From: Limnephilus marmoratus
Lineage: Eukaryota; Arthropoda; Insecta; Trichoptera; Limnephilidae
Length of the DNA: 64,000 nucleotides
Reading direction: 5' to 3'
Assembly (NCBI GenBank): GCA_917880885.1
Contig: OU862910.1
Location: 51,265,285-51,329,284 of the forward strand
Of the stretch, positions 31,345 to 40,068 are shown in pieces. Position 1 is the first letter of the stretch. Every line of letters begins with the position of its first letter. The position numbers and the translations under genes are program-made. The notes under the pieces are model-generated. The model was given only the letters and a program-made list of their open reading frames with translations. It was not told the DNA's origin and made no database searches.

Positions 31345-32608
31345 CATACGCAGCACCATCATACGCAGCACCAGCAGCAGCAGATTCCGTTTGTGACTGC
31401 CGACCGAGACAGTCGCGCCTCTCTGGCTTCGCAAAATGCCATACTCCGCCGCCGCCGTCGCTTGTTCCGATTCAGTTTGACAAGTTTCGTGAATACCACA
31501 AAGTGCCTTTCCCAGTAAAGGAACGTTCCACCTCAGTGACCATACCCAGTGCCTCGAGGATTACCCACATAACATTCAGTGCTTTCTCCCGCCAAAACAG
31601 ACTATCAGTGATTTGAACTCTTGCGTTTTTTTTCCCCGTGTTCCCGTGTTCCCGATATAAACAACCATGGCTTCCCCTCTCCCCCCCTCACCCAGCCCAA
31701 ACCCAGAAGAATACGAACGCCTCTCCCGTGAAATATTCAACTTCTTCAATGACCACCCTGACGTAAACAACATGTCCCAAGAAGATCAACTACACGTCTG
31801 CGAACTGGCCTTTCGCAGAAACCAAGTGCGTACCCCTACTGCCCCCAACCCCCCCTCCATCTCCCCACCCAGCTCCCCCCAGCCCGATTCAAGTATCACC
31901 ACCCCAACCAGCAACCCCCTTATCACCCCCCTAACCGCCCCCCAAACCGACCGCCCTCTCCCTGCCGCCCAATCCGACCTGGCCCTCACCGACCCCAATA
32001 CTGACCACCCTCCCAACACCGCCCACCATATCTTCGCCCCCCAAATCGTCAGCGCCCCCAACGTCCCCCATTCCGACAGCGCCCCCATCGCCCCCCAAAC
32101 CGAACGCGCCCCCACCGCTCTTCAACCCGTCCGCCCCCCCATAGCTTCCCAAACGAAGTACCCCCTTACCTCTCACCCGCCAACCACCCCCCAAACCAAC
32201 CGCTTAATCCAAATCTCTTCTCTATTACCCAAACTACTCTCCCCACTATCTCTTCCCACCACCCTCGCCCAGGACAACGCAATCCCCACCCCGCAACGTG
32301 CCACCCCCCGATCTGCCACTACCCCACTAAAATCCCCCATCTCCCAAAGTCCCCTTACCCTTCCCCCCGTCCCTCAAATAGTGGTATCCACCCAGTTCTT
32401 CCCTCGCCCTGCAGTGAAAAAGAAATCAAACACCAACCACCTCCTCCGAAATAATCGCCCCCCATATTGCAGCCATACCCTTCGCAATTAAAAATTAACA
32501 AACAAACACTAACATCTAAACATTCTACAACCTTACATTAACTCAGTTGAAGGAGAAAGGGGCCTAGATTGGCCCGGTGCTCCATAAGCCCGTCACACAA
32601 AATACAAA
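31345..32608 (+). mobile_element. ORF1-only non-autonomous LINE inserted in the 3' LTR
   Basis: Flanked by a perfect 12-bp target duplication ACACCTACCTCT (31333-31344, 32609-32620); the 5' LTR at about 26293 supplies the empty site. The 3' end (CCCCATATTGCAGCC, then GAAAGGGGCC..TTGGCCCGG) matches that of the intact jockey-type LINE at 26090-26205, but the 5' part is only distantly related. It has an ORF1-like frame and no ORF2, so it probably borrows the ORF2 enzyme of its relative. Confidence 0.9.
31667..32491 (+). CDS. Truncated LINE ORF1-like protein
   Basis: 274 residues. The N terminus (MASPLPPSPSPNPEEYERLS, then NMSQEDQLHVCELAFRRNQV) parallels the ORF1 N terminus of the 20868-26235 LINE (DMSVEEKIHVCNLTHRQF). 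A long Pro/Thr/Ser-rich stretch follows, and then a fragment like the start of the folded region (VPQIVVSTQFFPRPAVKKKS). The RRM-like region and the CCHC knuckles are missing: the frame jumps to the element's 3' end, giving a short C-terminal tail ending HTLRN. It may be translated but lacks nucleic-acid-binding motifs. Confidence 0.7.
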   Translation: MASPLPPSPSPNPEEYERLSREIFNFFNDHPDVNNMSQEDQLHVCELAFRRNQVRTPTAPNPPSISPPSSPQPDSSITTPTSNPLITPLTAPQTDRPLPAAQSDLALTDPNTDHPPNTAHHIFAPQIVSAPNVPHSDSAPIAPQTERAPTALQPVRPPIASQTKYPLTSHPPTTPQTNRLIQISSLLPKLLSPLSLPTTLAQDNAIPTPQRATPRSATTPLKSPISQSPLTLPPVPQIVVSTQFFPRPAVKKKSNTNHLLRNNRPPYCSHTLRN

Positions 32609-32892
32609 ACACCTACCTCTGGAAGTCTGCGACCTGCTGCCAGCTGCTGCCTCCTGCCGAAGTTCTGCCTGAACGAGAACCCGGTACCTACCGCTGCAGT
32701 CGGCCCTGACTCTGGGCACTGCAAGGCACCGCTCAGGCAGAAACGAGGCGCATCCAGGGCCATACCACTGGATGTAGGGAGGCCAGCCAACAACTATCAC
32801 CATCATCAGCGTGAGCCAGTGGAAGGCGTGCACAAAACCGGTGCCCCTTATTTTACAGTCTTGTAAAGGCCTGATACGTCTGTTACAACAGT

Positions 32893-33330
32893 GTTATTTG
32901 TCACGTTAATAATAAGACTTTCTGCATTTGCTATTAGAGACGACAATAATTGTTGAATATCAGTCCTGTTCCACAATCTTGAAGATCGCTTACTAAATTT
33001 GGATCATTAGTATACTTCTCCGACTTGCAATAGTATGACGAACATTTTGTATGATCACCAAAAACATGGTTTGCGGCATTTTTTTGTCCATTTTCAGATT
33101 TTTTACTTTATCACTTTGTGCCGTGTTTTCTTGCTCTTTTCTGTAATTTACTGCTCAAACTATAGCTTTTCTCATACGTAAAACGTTTGCTTCAACCTTT
33201 TTCCTTATGTGAACTGGTACAAAGCCTTTAGCGTTGTTGGTTTTTTTTCTAAGTGCTTTTATTTTATTGCAAAAATTGCGAAGTAAGTGATTTTTGCACT
33301 TTTTTTTTGTACTATGAAGTTGGGCCTGAA
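32893..33330 (-). pseudogene. Transposase-like region of the TTAA element, part upstream of the LTR insertion
   Basis: The minus strand encodes, with frame breaks, NHVFGDHTKCSSYYCKSEK (about 33075) and VSDLQDCG (about 32985), then across the LTR insertion LIANAESLIINVTNNTVEQF and NNVIAKFIGGKRANF (32950-32893 joined to 19120). The HxFGxHxxCxxYFC pattern is typical of Mutator-like transposase-type domains annotated next to YqaJ nucleases in arthropods. The joined text crosses the insertion point in frame once ACAGT is counted once. Confidence 0.65.
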
Positions 33331-33811
33331 GCCTTGGGTTGAAGTTTCGCTAATATTGTCTTCATGTAATTAAATATTACAATTTAAGGTTTTATAAAGT
33401 TGAAAATAAAAATAAAAAGTTTTGAAGTTTAAAAAAATTATATATTTGTTTCCTTTATTTCAAACTGACTGTAATAAATATTTTAAAAAAATGTGTAGGT
33501 AAATCTATCTATAGGTAAAAGACCAACATTTTTTATTGAATTTTGAACGAACTAACACAACCTTTTTTGTATTTACTGCTTAAAGAAACTCTAAAATACA
33601 GGAGTACAAATCAAACCTCAGCAAGCGATATATCTAACATTTTAAACATTATTATTTACAAACATGTCAACTCACACGTATGATACACACAACACAATAA
33701 ATCCATTTAGATTTAATTGTCTAATAAAATATGTAAGTGCTTTTATCTTTTTCGTTATCGTAATTTTAATTAGAAAAAAACTTAAGGTGGGCTATTTTTA
33801 AACCTTTTTTA
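33331..33811. other. AT-rich filler of the TTAA element
   Basis: No coding content. From about 33650 it belongs to a dispersed repeat (AATTTTAATTAGAA..., continuing at 34974) also found near 14030-14300 and 56040-56420. Confidence 0.5.
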
Positions 33812-34973
33812 TCTTTACATATTATAAAGTAAAGTCCCCCGCGCCGTCTTTCTGTCTGTCTGTCTGTCTGTCTGTTCGCGATAAACTCGAAAACTACTGA
33901 ACGGATTTTCATGCGGTTTTCACCAATAGATAGAGTGTTTCGTGAGGAAGGTTTACGTATGTAATTTGTCAAGGATTTGTGTAAATTGGTTGAAACATAA
34001 CGATAATTGTTAGAAGTGTCGGAAAAATTCCAGCCGCCTTGTAGCTTTCATCGAAAACGCTGCCTAATCCTTTTGGGATATAACAAAACAACGCTTGGTG
34101 GGATATTCCTCTTTTATAGATCTACAAAAAAGTCCGCGATGGCATATATCTATCTTTTACTATACGCATTCTATCTTCTTATCTTATTATTCTTATCAAT
34201 TGCATTTTAGATATAATGTGTATAGTAAGCTATCCGTAAAAGATAGATATATGCCTTCGCGGACTTTTTTGTAGATCTATAAAAGAGGAATATCCCACCA
34301 TTAATTGTTTTGTTATATCCCAAAAGGATTGTGCAGCGTTTTCGATGAAAGCTACCAGGCGGCTGGACTTATTTCCGACACTTCTAACAATTATCGTTAT
34401 GTTTCAACCAATTTACACAAATCATTGACAAATTGCATACTTAAACCTTCCTCACGAAATACTCTGTATATTGGTGAAAACCGCAGGAAAATCCGTTCAG
34501 TAGTTTTCGAGTTTATCGCGAATAGACAGACAGACGGCGCGGGGGACTTTATAATATGTAGAGATAGAGATAATCGGTCAAAAATACATTTTTGTTGCAT
34601 ATGCATTTTTGAGTTTTTTTTTTAATAAGATAGGTAAGTGCCAAATTATATGAGTAGAAATTTAAGTTTTGTGGTATCATCATTACATAGTATAAAATGA
34701 AGTCGCTCAAAATGTATGTGCGCATAAATCTTTTAAACTACGCAACAGATTTTCATGCGGTTTTCACCAATAGATAGAGTGATTTAAGAGGAAGGTTTAT
34801 GTGTATAATAAATGCTTATTATAGTAGAGAAAAGCCAAGAAATTCAAATATTCAATTTAGGCAAAGGGCAGCGCGCAGCGGGCAGCTGGCGAGCGGATGG
34901 TGTGGATTTTATAAAGGTTGGGTAAATGCGTTGTGTTTCGTTAGCCACAGCAACGTGTGGCCGGGTCTGCTAG
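33812..34973 (+). mobile_element. Helitron-like element with canonical 3' hairpin
   Basis: Begins TCTTTACATATTATAAAG after an A and ends in GGCCGGGTCTGCTAG before a T, the A^T insertion, 5'-TC and CTAG-3' pattern of Helitrons. The hairpin CCACA-GCAACG-TGTGG sits 12 bp before the end. The sequences left (33650-33811) and right (34974-35140) of it form one dispersed repeat when joined, supporting the borders. No Rep/helicase is present. The interior contains a large inverted duplication. Confidence 0.82.
33822..34563. repeat. Inverted duplication, arms about 340 bp
   Basis: The text from 33822 (AAAGTCCCCCGCGCC, ATAAACTCGAAAACTACTGA, GGATTTTCATGCGGTTTTCA ... TCTACAAAAAAGTCCGCG) is repeated as its reverse complement to about 34558, centred near 34210. 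The arms differ by scattered changes, for example the right arm lacks part of the TCTG microsatellite. Confidence 0.88.
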
Positions 34974-35689
34974 TTATTAATAAAATAAAAACAAAATTAT
35001 ATGTTTATTTCGAATTATAAAATTTGAAAGCGTATTTCATCATCTTTCAAAAACAGTTTTTAGTTTTCGGATGCGTTCACAAATATTAAAGTTATTTGGA
35101 ATTTATTGGAAAGCGGAAATATTTTGACTTTTCGAAAAACAGGCCCGAGGCCTGAGAGGTTAATACTAATTTTCAATAATAACTAATGTATCATAGAGAA
35201 TAATCATATGTATGTATATAATAATTCGATGTAGTTGGTTTGACTGCATATTTATAAACGCAAATACAGTGAAAACTTTAAAACTACTAACCTACATAGA
35301 GTTCTAGTAAAATAATTCGTAATTTGTCGGTAATAAGCGTGAACAGAAGACATTGTTACAATACCTATCGACGATATTTATAAATAACCGACAATAGCAG
35401 ACCTCGTGCGTTTAAAAATAATGGGCCCTTTTTCTGTCACACCGCAAGGCCGATTCAAAAACTTCATTAGCGACGAAATAAGTCGAAACATGCTTTATCT
35501 AAACAGAATATTGGATATGGCGGTATGAGGCGAAAGACGGTAGGCATGAGACGCAGAGGGGGCGAGAGGGTGTACAAGCCAAACACTCACGTGGTCTCAC
35601 CAACACATCGATAGCTAGTTCTTTTTTGAGCGCGGTGCGATAGCGAGAATTTTTTAAAATACCTACCGTCGAGATTTCTCACCGGTGCT
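34974..35689. other. Right end of the TTAA element, non-coding
   Basis: Includes the rest of the dispersed repeat split by the Helitron, then unassigned DNA leading to the inverted terminus. I see no coding sequence. Confidence 0.5.
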
Positions 35690-36222
35690 ATTACCTCTTA
35701 AAGATAAAATCATCCCCTTAATTAGCGTATTTAGCCGGCTATCATATCTGTTGCCAAATAAATTAAAAGTAGGTTTATAGTCTATTATTATAGTCTATTA
35801 TAGTCTAGTACACTCACACTTAAATTATTTGATTGAAATCTGGGGAAACGCACGTGAAACACACATAAATGAATTACAGGTAATACAAAACAAGGTCATC
35901 AAAAAACTATTTAATTACAAGCCCAGAACATCCACAAAAAAAATATATACGGAAACAAAACTATTAACATTAAGAAAACTATATGAATACAATACATGTC
36001 TCCTTATATACAAAATAATCTTGTACACACAAACACAGAATTCATTAAAACGTCCCAAGTACATAAACACTTAACACGACAACGCGATAACATCCATTTA
36101 AATACCATCCACACTAACTATGGTAAACAATCCATTGGCTACGAGGGGGGCAACTTATATAATTGCCTCCCAAATGACATGAAAAACGAAAAGAAGCTGG
36201 GTAAATTTAAAAAACACCTCTT
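35690..36222 (+). pseudogene. LINE-B, downstream part: RT C-terminal region
   Basis: Continues the copy broken at 16865: LISVF-type text followed by WNLGKR, VIQNKVIKKLFNYKPRTSTK (about 35880), MSPYIQNNLVHTNTEFIKTS, then YEGGNLYNCLPNDMKNEKKL (about 36140). It matches 39390-39910, the second LINE-B tail. It ends at KFKKHLL and passes directly into LINE-A sequence, without the LINE-B 3' UTR that the 39-kb copy has. Confidence 0.85.
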
Positions 36223-36508
36223 GCCCCGCTTCTCTACGGCAGAGTTTGTGGTCCTGGGGGACTTCAATGTTCATAACGAACCTTGGTTAAAGTTCTCAGG
36301 ACCAACGGACTCTGCTGGACGAGAGGCGGAATCCTTTGCCCTCTGCCACGGACTGGAGCAAATGGTTCAGGAGCCTACAAGGGTTCCTGATGTCCAGACT
36401 CACCGCTCCAATCTGTTAGATTTGTTTTTAACCACTGTGCCACACGGTTACAATATTGAAGTCACAGCGCCTTTAGGATCGTCCGACCACTGCCTGGTGA
36501 CGACGTCA
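36223..36508 (+). pseudogene. LINE-A endonuclease fragment
   Basis: Encodes STAEFVVLGDFNVHNEPWLK through LGSSDHCLVTTS, near-identical to residues about 152-247 of the full-length LINE-A ORF. It is the direct continuation of the 14690-14972 fragment, separated from it by the nested LINE-B. After CCTGGTGACGACGTCAA it joins about 40 bp that match the opposite strand of the LINE-A 5' region (GGGGTTTTTGCACTCGTTGA, compare 63150). Confidence 0.85.
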
Positions 36509-36756
36509 ACAGCAGCGACGGGGTTTTTGCACTCGTTGATGGGTGTATGAAATATTTTCGTAACTCTATGGCTCCCGAGGAGTGCCCCGTATTTTGTGTC
36601 GGTCGGTCTGGTATAGGCGGAACCGCCTATATTCTGAAATTCTCTAGCCACACACCCCCCCCCCTCCACAGCGTTTTGAATTACTCAAGTCAGGGGGGGG
36701 GGTGACACTACGCCCCGGGGGGGTGTTCACCCCGGGTGCCACCCATGCTAGATACG
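36509..36756. mobile_element. Truncated hAT-type MITE end
   Basis: From about 36545 the text matches the 37190-37503 MITE (GCCTATATTCTGAAATTCTC, GACACTACGCCCCGGG, GTGCCACCCATGCT) and ends at GATACGCCACTG (36756). No left terminus is found, so this copy is truncated. Confidence 0.7.
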
Positions 36757-37189
36757 CCACTGGTTATAACTTAATTATTATATTTGTTGTTTTCTTTAAT
36801 GCGTGTACCTAATGTTATTAACCTGTAAATGTTCCTAATAAAAAAAATTAAAACATCTTGAAAGCTGACTTTTTCCGAAACTTCGTTGCTCGCTAATTGA
36901 AGCAAGTCGTTTTTTCTCGGGACGCGGGGCCCCTAGGCAGCTGCCTACTCTGCCTTAGGGATAATCCGGTACTGGTTGCAGATACAATAGAAGATACAGT
37001 AGAGTAGAATTAAACGACATAGCTACTATTGACTCGCCTACTATTTTCAATAATATGGATGATAATATGCTATTGAGCGAATTCGACGGCTCCATGTTTT
37101 TGGACTTAATATTTAAATATTTCTATTTTTCAAATATTACAATGACTGCTTAGGCATATGAAAATTTTGATTTTCTTGTGTCCAATACC
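36757..37189. other. AT-rich DNA with no recognised feature
   Basis: I see nothing supportable here beyond simple AT-rich sequence. Confidence 0.4.
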
Positions 37190-37503
37190 CAGTGGCGTAG
37201 CGAGGGGGGGCGGACCGCCCCGGTGCCACCAGAAGGGGGGTGCCACTCGACCAAGATATTGCATACGCGTCACCAAGATATTGCATACACATGAACACGG
37301 TCTGTTATTTGTATTTTCGGCGGAATAGCCTATATTCTGAAATTCTCTAGCCACACCCCCCCCCCCCCCCCCCCCAGGATGGACTAATTTTATGAAGTCG
37401 AAACTAGCTTTTTCAATTTCTCAAGTAAACTTTAATATGGAGGGGGTGACACTACGCCCCGGGGGTGAAATCCGCCCCGGGTGCCACCCATGCTACGCCA
37501 TTG
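37190..37503. mobile_element. hAT-type MITE, 314 bp
   Basis: Termini CAGTGGCGTAGCGAG and GCTACGCCATTG, flanked by CCAATACC (37182-37189) and CCAGTACC (37504-37511), an 8-bp target duplication with one mismatch. Same terminus as the zinc-finger-bearing element at 8015-10252. Confidence 0.85.
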
Positions 37504-38126
37504 CCAGTACCTACTTATAAAACTGAATTATAAAGAATTTGACTAACGCTTATAATTTCGGGGTTAGTGTACCTAGTTTTTTTGTGTTGGGTTTGGTGCC
37601 TGTGATGTTCCAACTGCGTTTTCTTCATTTGTATTTTGATATTTTGTCCATTATTTTTTAGCAATTTTTTTTTTTTTAAGTTTTATTTATTCAATGATTT
37701 TTTTTTTCAATACCATCTATTAATATTTCATTACCAAATTACCAAACTTCTTTACCATCCAAATTTATAAATTACCATCCAACGGTTTTTCATTACCATC
37801 CACACCTTCATTACCTTCCATCAATTTTCTTCGCATCTAAGTGTCGTAGAAAGGTTCCCTTTTTCACCTCTCCACATCTCGTAGGTACAGGAACCCATTT
37901 CTATAAAAATATATAGCAAAAACGCAAAAAAGGCAAATTTGAACGAAACAGCGGAATGACCCGCCTAAGCATTTAAACAAATATGGACAAAGATCACTGG
38001 ACTACATGATACCTAATTGCTTAAATATGTTATTACCTGCCGAAATTTAAAAAAATGTAAAAATATTGTAAAAACAATATGATGTTGAAAATTTTATTAT
38101 TATATAATTAATTCAATTTTATTTAT
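37504..38126. other. AT-rich DNA with ATTACCATCC-type short repeats
   Basis: Between about 37700 and 37830 a loose tandem repeat of (C)ATTACCATCCAA type is seen. No coding content. Confidence 0.5.
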
Positions 38127-38690
38127 AACTAGCTGGTCCCCGGCATGCGTTGCTATGCCATTTAAGAGGACATAATTAGAGAAATATATCATTTTAAATC
38201 AGATTTTAGATGTTTTGACTCTTTTCCACAAAAAATTATAAATTGATTTCGAAAGATTGTTCTTTTATCTAGCATTCGCATGTTTTAAATTTTGAGAAAA
38301 AATGTTTACTTTTAGTATAATAAGGTTATACCATAGGTCGTTGGCAGATTTGTTAAATTTTCAAAAAAGATTTTGCATTATACCACACCCATTTCAAATT
38401 ATATAATCATGCAGTAAAATAAATCAATACTTTATCTAGGTAACGCATGTTTCAGAATTTTAATTTTAGTTTAAATAAAATCATTAAAAAATAAATACGT
38501 ACACGTGTTTCCGTCCGTTTGTGTAATTATTTGCGCACTTACAAACTAATAAATCTCAGATTTTTTTACATAGGTACTTATTTTACTAAGACATTATTGA
38601 CAAATCGTAAATAATTTTGATCGAAAAATAATTTTAGGAAGTATTTAATATTAATTAATTTACAGCTTCGCACTTCACCATTTTTATCAT
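38127..38690 (-). mobile_element. Dispersed repeat R38 copy B with Helitron-like terminus
   Basis: Begins ACTAGCTGGTCCCCGGCATG, the reverse complement of a Helitron 3' end (CATGCCGGGGACCAGCTAGT). From 38160 it is collinear with 1718-3565 but lacks the hAT insertion. The 5' terminus on the minus strand is not identified. Confidence 0.65.
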
Positions 38691-38984
38691 AGCGCCGTAA
38701 CAGAAATTTCACAGCTCATTACGCCCATTACGTTACGGCCCGAAACGCGGCCAGAAGAGGACGTGTTCGCGCCGCTCTGAATCACAACAGTTTGAAATGT
38801 TATTTTGGAAAAGAAACTTTAAATAAACGAATTCCTTGTTTCACGTTTGTAAAATCTGCAGGGTTGACCGAACGCAAATTTTCATTGAATATTTTTATGC
38901 AAAAAATTTTGTATTTAAAAATAAATGTTTTTGTTTGTCCCTCATTATACGATACAAGAGACAAGAGTCCCAACTGCTCCAATT

Positions 38985-39180
38985 TTTTTTTTTGAAGTAA
39001 AACTTCTTCGACTTGCTCGACACTTGGGATAAACTGGTGAATGCGTTACGAAAAGTGGTGATTGTTACAAAAAATGGTGATGGTTACGAAAAATTACATG
39101 CGAACGGTAATCGATGCGAACGGTAATCGATGCGAACGGTGATCGATTGCTAGGCGGGTCGGGCCTTTAGGCTCGCTTGT
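38985..39180. repeat. Dispersed repeat with CGAACGGTAATCGATG units
   Basis: The stretch GAAGTAAAACTTCTTCGACT through GATCGATTGCTAGGCG is shared with 46420-46560. It contains two or three tandem copies of GCGAACGGTAATCGAT. Family unknown. Confidence 0.75.
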
Positions 39181-39230
39181 TATTCGTATTATTGTTATAT
39201 TTTTAATGGACTATTTGTACGTAAATTAAT

Positions 39231-40036
39231 AAAAACAGGATACATGATTTTAAGTTCAAACCGTAAAATAATTCCTCCACATGTACCATTAAAAATTGAA
39301 AATAACGATTTGCAAATCCTGAAACAGGAAAAATATCTTGGGCTGTGCATCGATAAGCATTTAACTTTTAAACAACACATTCAAAATGTAAAAGATAAAA
39401 TCACACCCTTAATTAGCGTTTTTAGCCGGTTATCATATCTATTACCAATTAGATTAAAAAAAAGTTTATACTATAGTCTCGTACACTCACACCTAAATTA
39501 CCTGATTGAAATCTGGGGAAATGCGTATTAAACATACATCAATGAATTACAGGTAAATCAAAATAAGATAATCAAAAAACTATTTCACTACGAATCCAAA
39601 ACATCCACAAAAAAAATTATATTTGGAAACAAAACTGTTAACATTAAGAAAACTATACGAGTACAATATATGTGTCCTTATATACAAAATAAATAATAAA
39701 CTCATACATACAAACACAGAATTCATTAAAACGTCCCAAGTACACAAACATTTTACACGACAACACGATAACATACGTTTAAACACCATTCATACTAACT
39801 AAGGTAAGCAATCAATTAGTTACGAGGGGGGCAATTTATATAATTGCCTTCCAGATGATATCAAAAACGAAAAAAGGGTGTGCAAATTCAAAAAAAAATT
39901 GTTCATGTTTATTCACAAAAAACAAAGTAGTGATAGTGAATAATATCGTATGGTAATATAATATCATGTAAATGTTAGTATTGCAATCTAATGTAATCTA
40001 AGGTTATTTATTTTATTTATTTATTTATTTAAGGAA
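39231..40036 (+). pseudogene. LINE-B, second copy, 3' end
   Basis: 5'-truncated copy starting within the RT (ILSSNRKIIPPHVPLKIENN, YLGLCIDKHLTFKQHIQ), continuing through SRLSYLLPIRLKKSLYYSLV and then decaying by stops. It ends in a (TTTA)n tract at about 40009-40035, probably the true LINE-B 3' end. It provides the uninterrupted reference for the TTAA insertion in the other copy. Confidence 0.85.
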
Positions 40037-40068
40037 CATAAACAGTCTTAATAACATAATATACATAA

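Larger units (their letters stand above)
19126..32887 (+). mobile_element. Non-autonomous LTR retroelement, about 13.8 kb with insertions, 5-bp target duplication
   Basis: Both LTRs begin TGTAACGGACGTGTTGCACA and end GGCCTGATACGTCTGTTACA. The target duplication is ACAGT (19121-19125 and 32888-32892). Internal DNA spans 26571-30226, with a tRNA-Tyr-type primer site at its left edge and a polypurine tract at its right edge. No protease, RT, RNase H or integrase is visible; the only long frame encodes a Pro-rich repetitive protein. The LTRs are almost identical where comparable, so integration is recent relative to its surroundings. Three later LINE insertions inflate its length. Confidence 0.93.
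30227..32887 (+). repeat. 3' LTR, interrupted by an ORF1-only LINE derivative
   Basis: LTR sequence at 30227-31344 and 32609-32887; removing 31345-32608 and one copy of the 12-bp target duplication leaves about 1.38 kb. Comparable parts differ from the 5' LTR by very few bases (for example CTCTTCC at 20370 against CTCCTCC at 30790). AATAAA lies near 31245. Confidence 0.93.
16866..35689 (-). mobile_element. Large TTAA-inserted DNA element (Kolobok- or Sola-like), heavily nested
   Basis: LINE-B is interrupted between ...CAAGGTATTAA (16865) and TTAAAGATAAAATC (35690). Joining the sides with a single TTAA restores alignment with the other LINE-B copy at 39361, so TTAA was duplicated. Inner ends are GAGGAAATACTAG and, inverted, GAGGTAATAGCAC, a short imperfect TIR. 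Minus-strand remains of a transposase-like protein and a YqaJ-type nuclease lie at 32893-33330 and 18050-19125, interrupted by the LTR element at 19126-32887. TTAA duplication occurs in Kolobok, Sola3 and piggyBac; the GAGG end argues against piggyBac. Confidence 0.75.

Noticed and set aside
33855..33880. TCTG microsatellite as a CRISPR-like or regulatory array
   Set aside because: It is a simple microsatellite at the usual position in this Helitron family and is shortened in the inverted arm.
16866..35689. piggyBac assignment from the TTAA target
   Set aside because: piggyBac ends begin CCC; here they begin GAGG, and the coding remains are YqaJ/Mutator-like.
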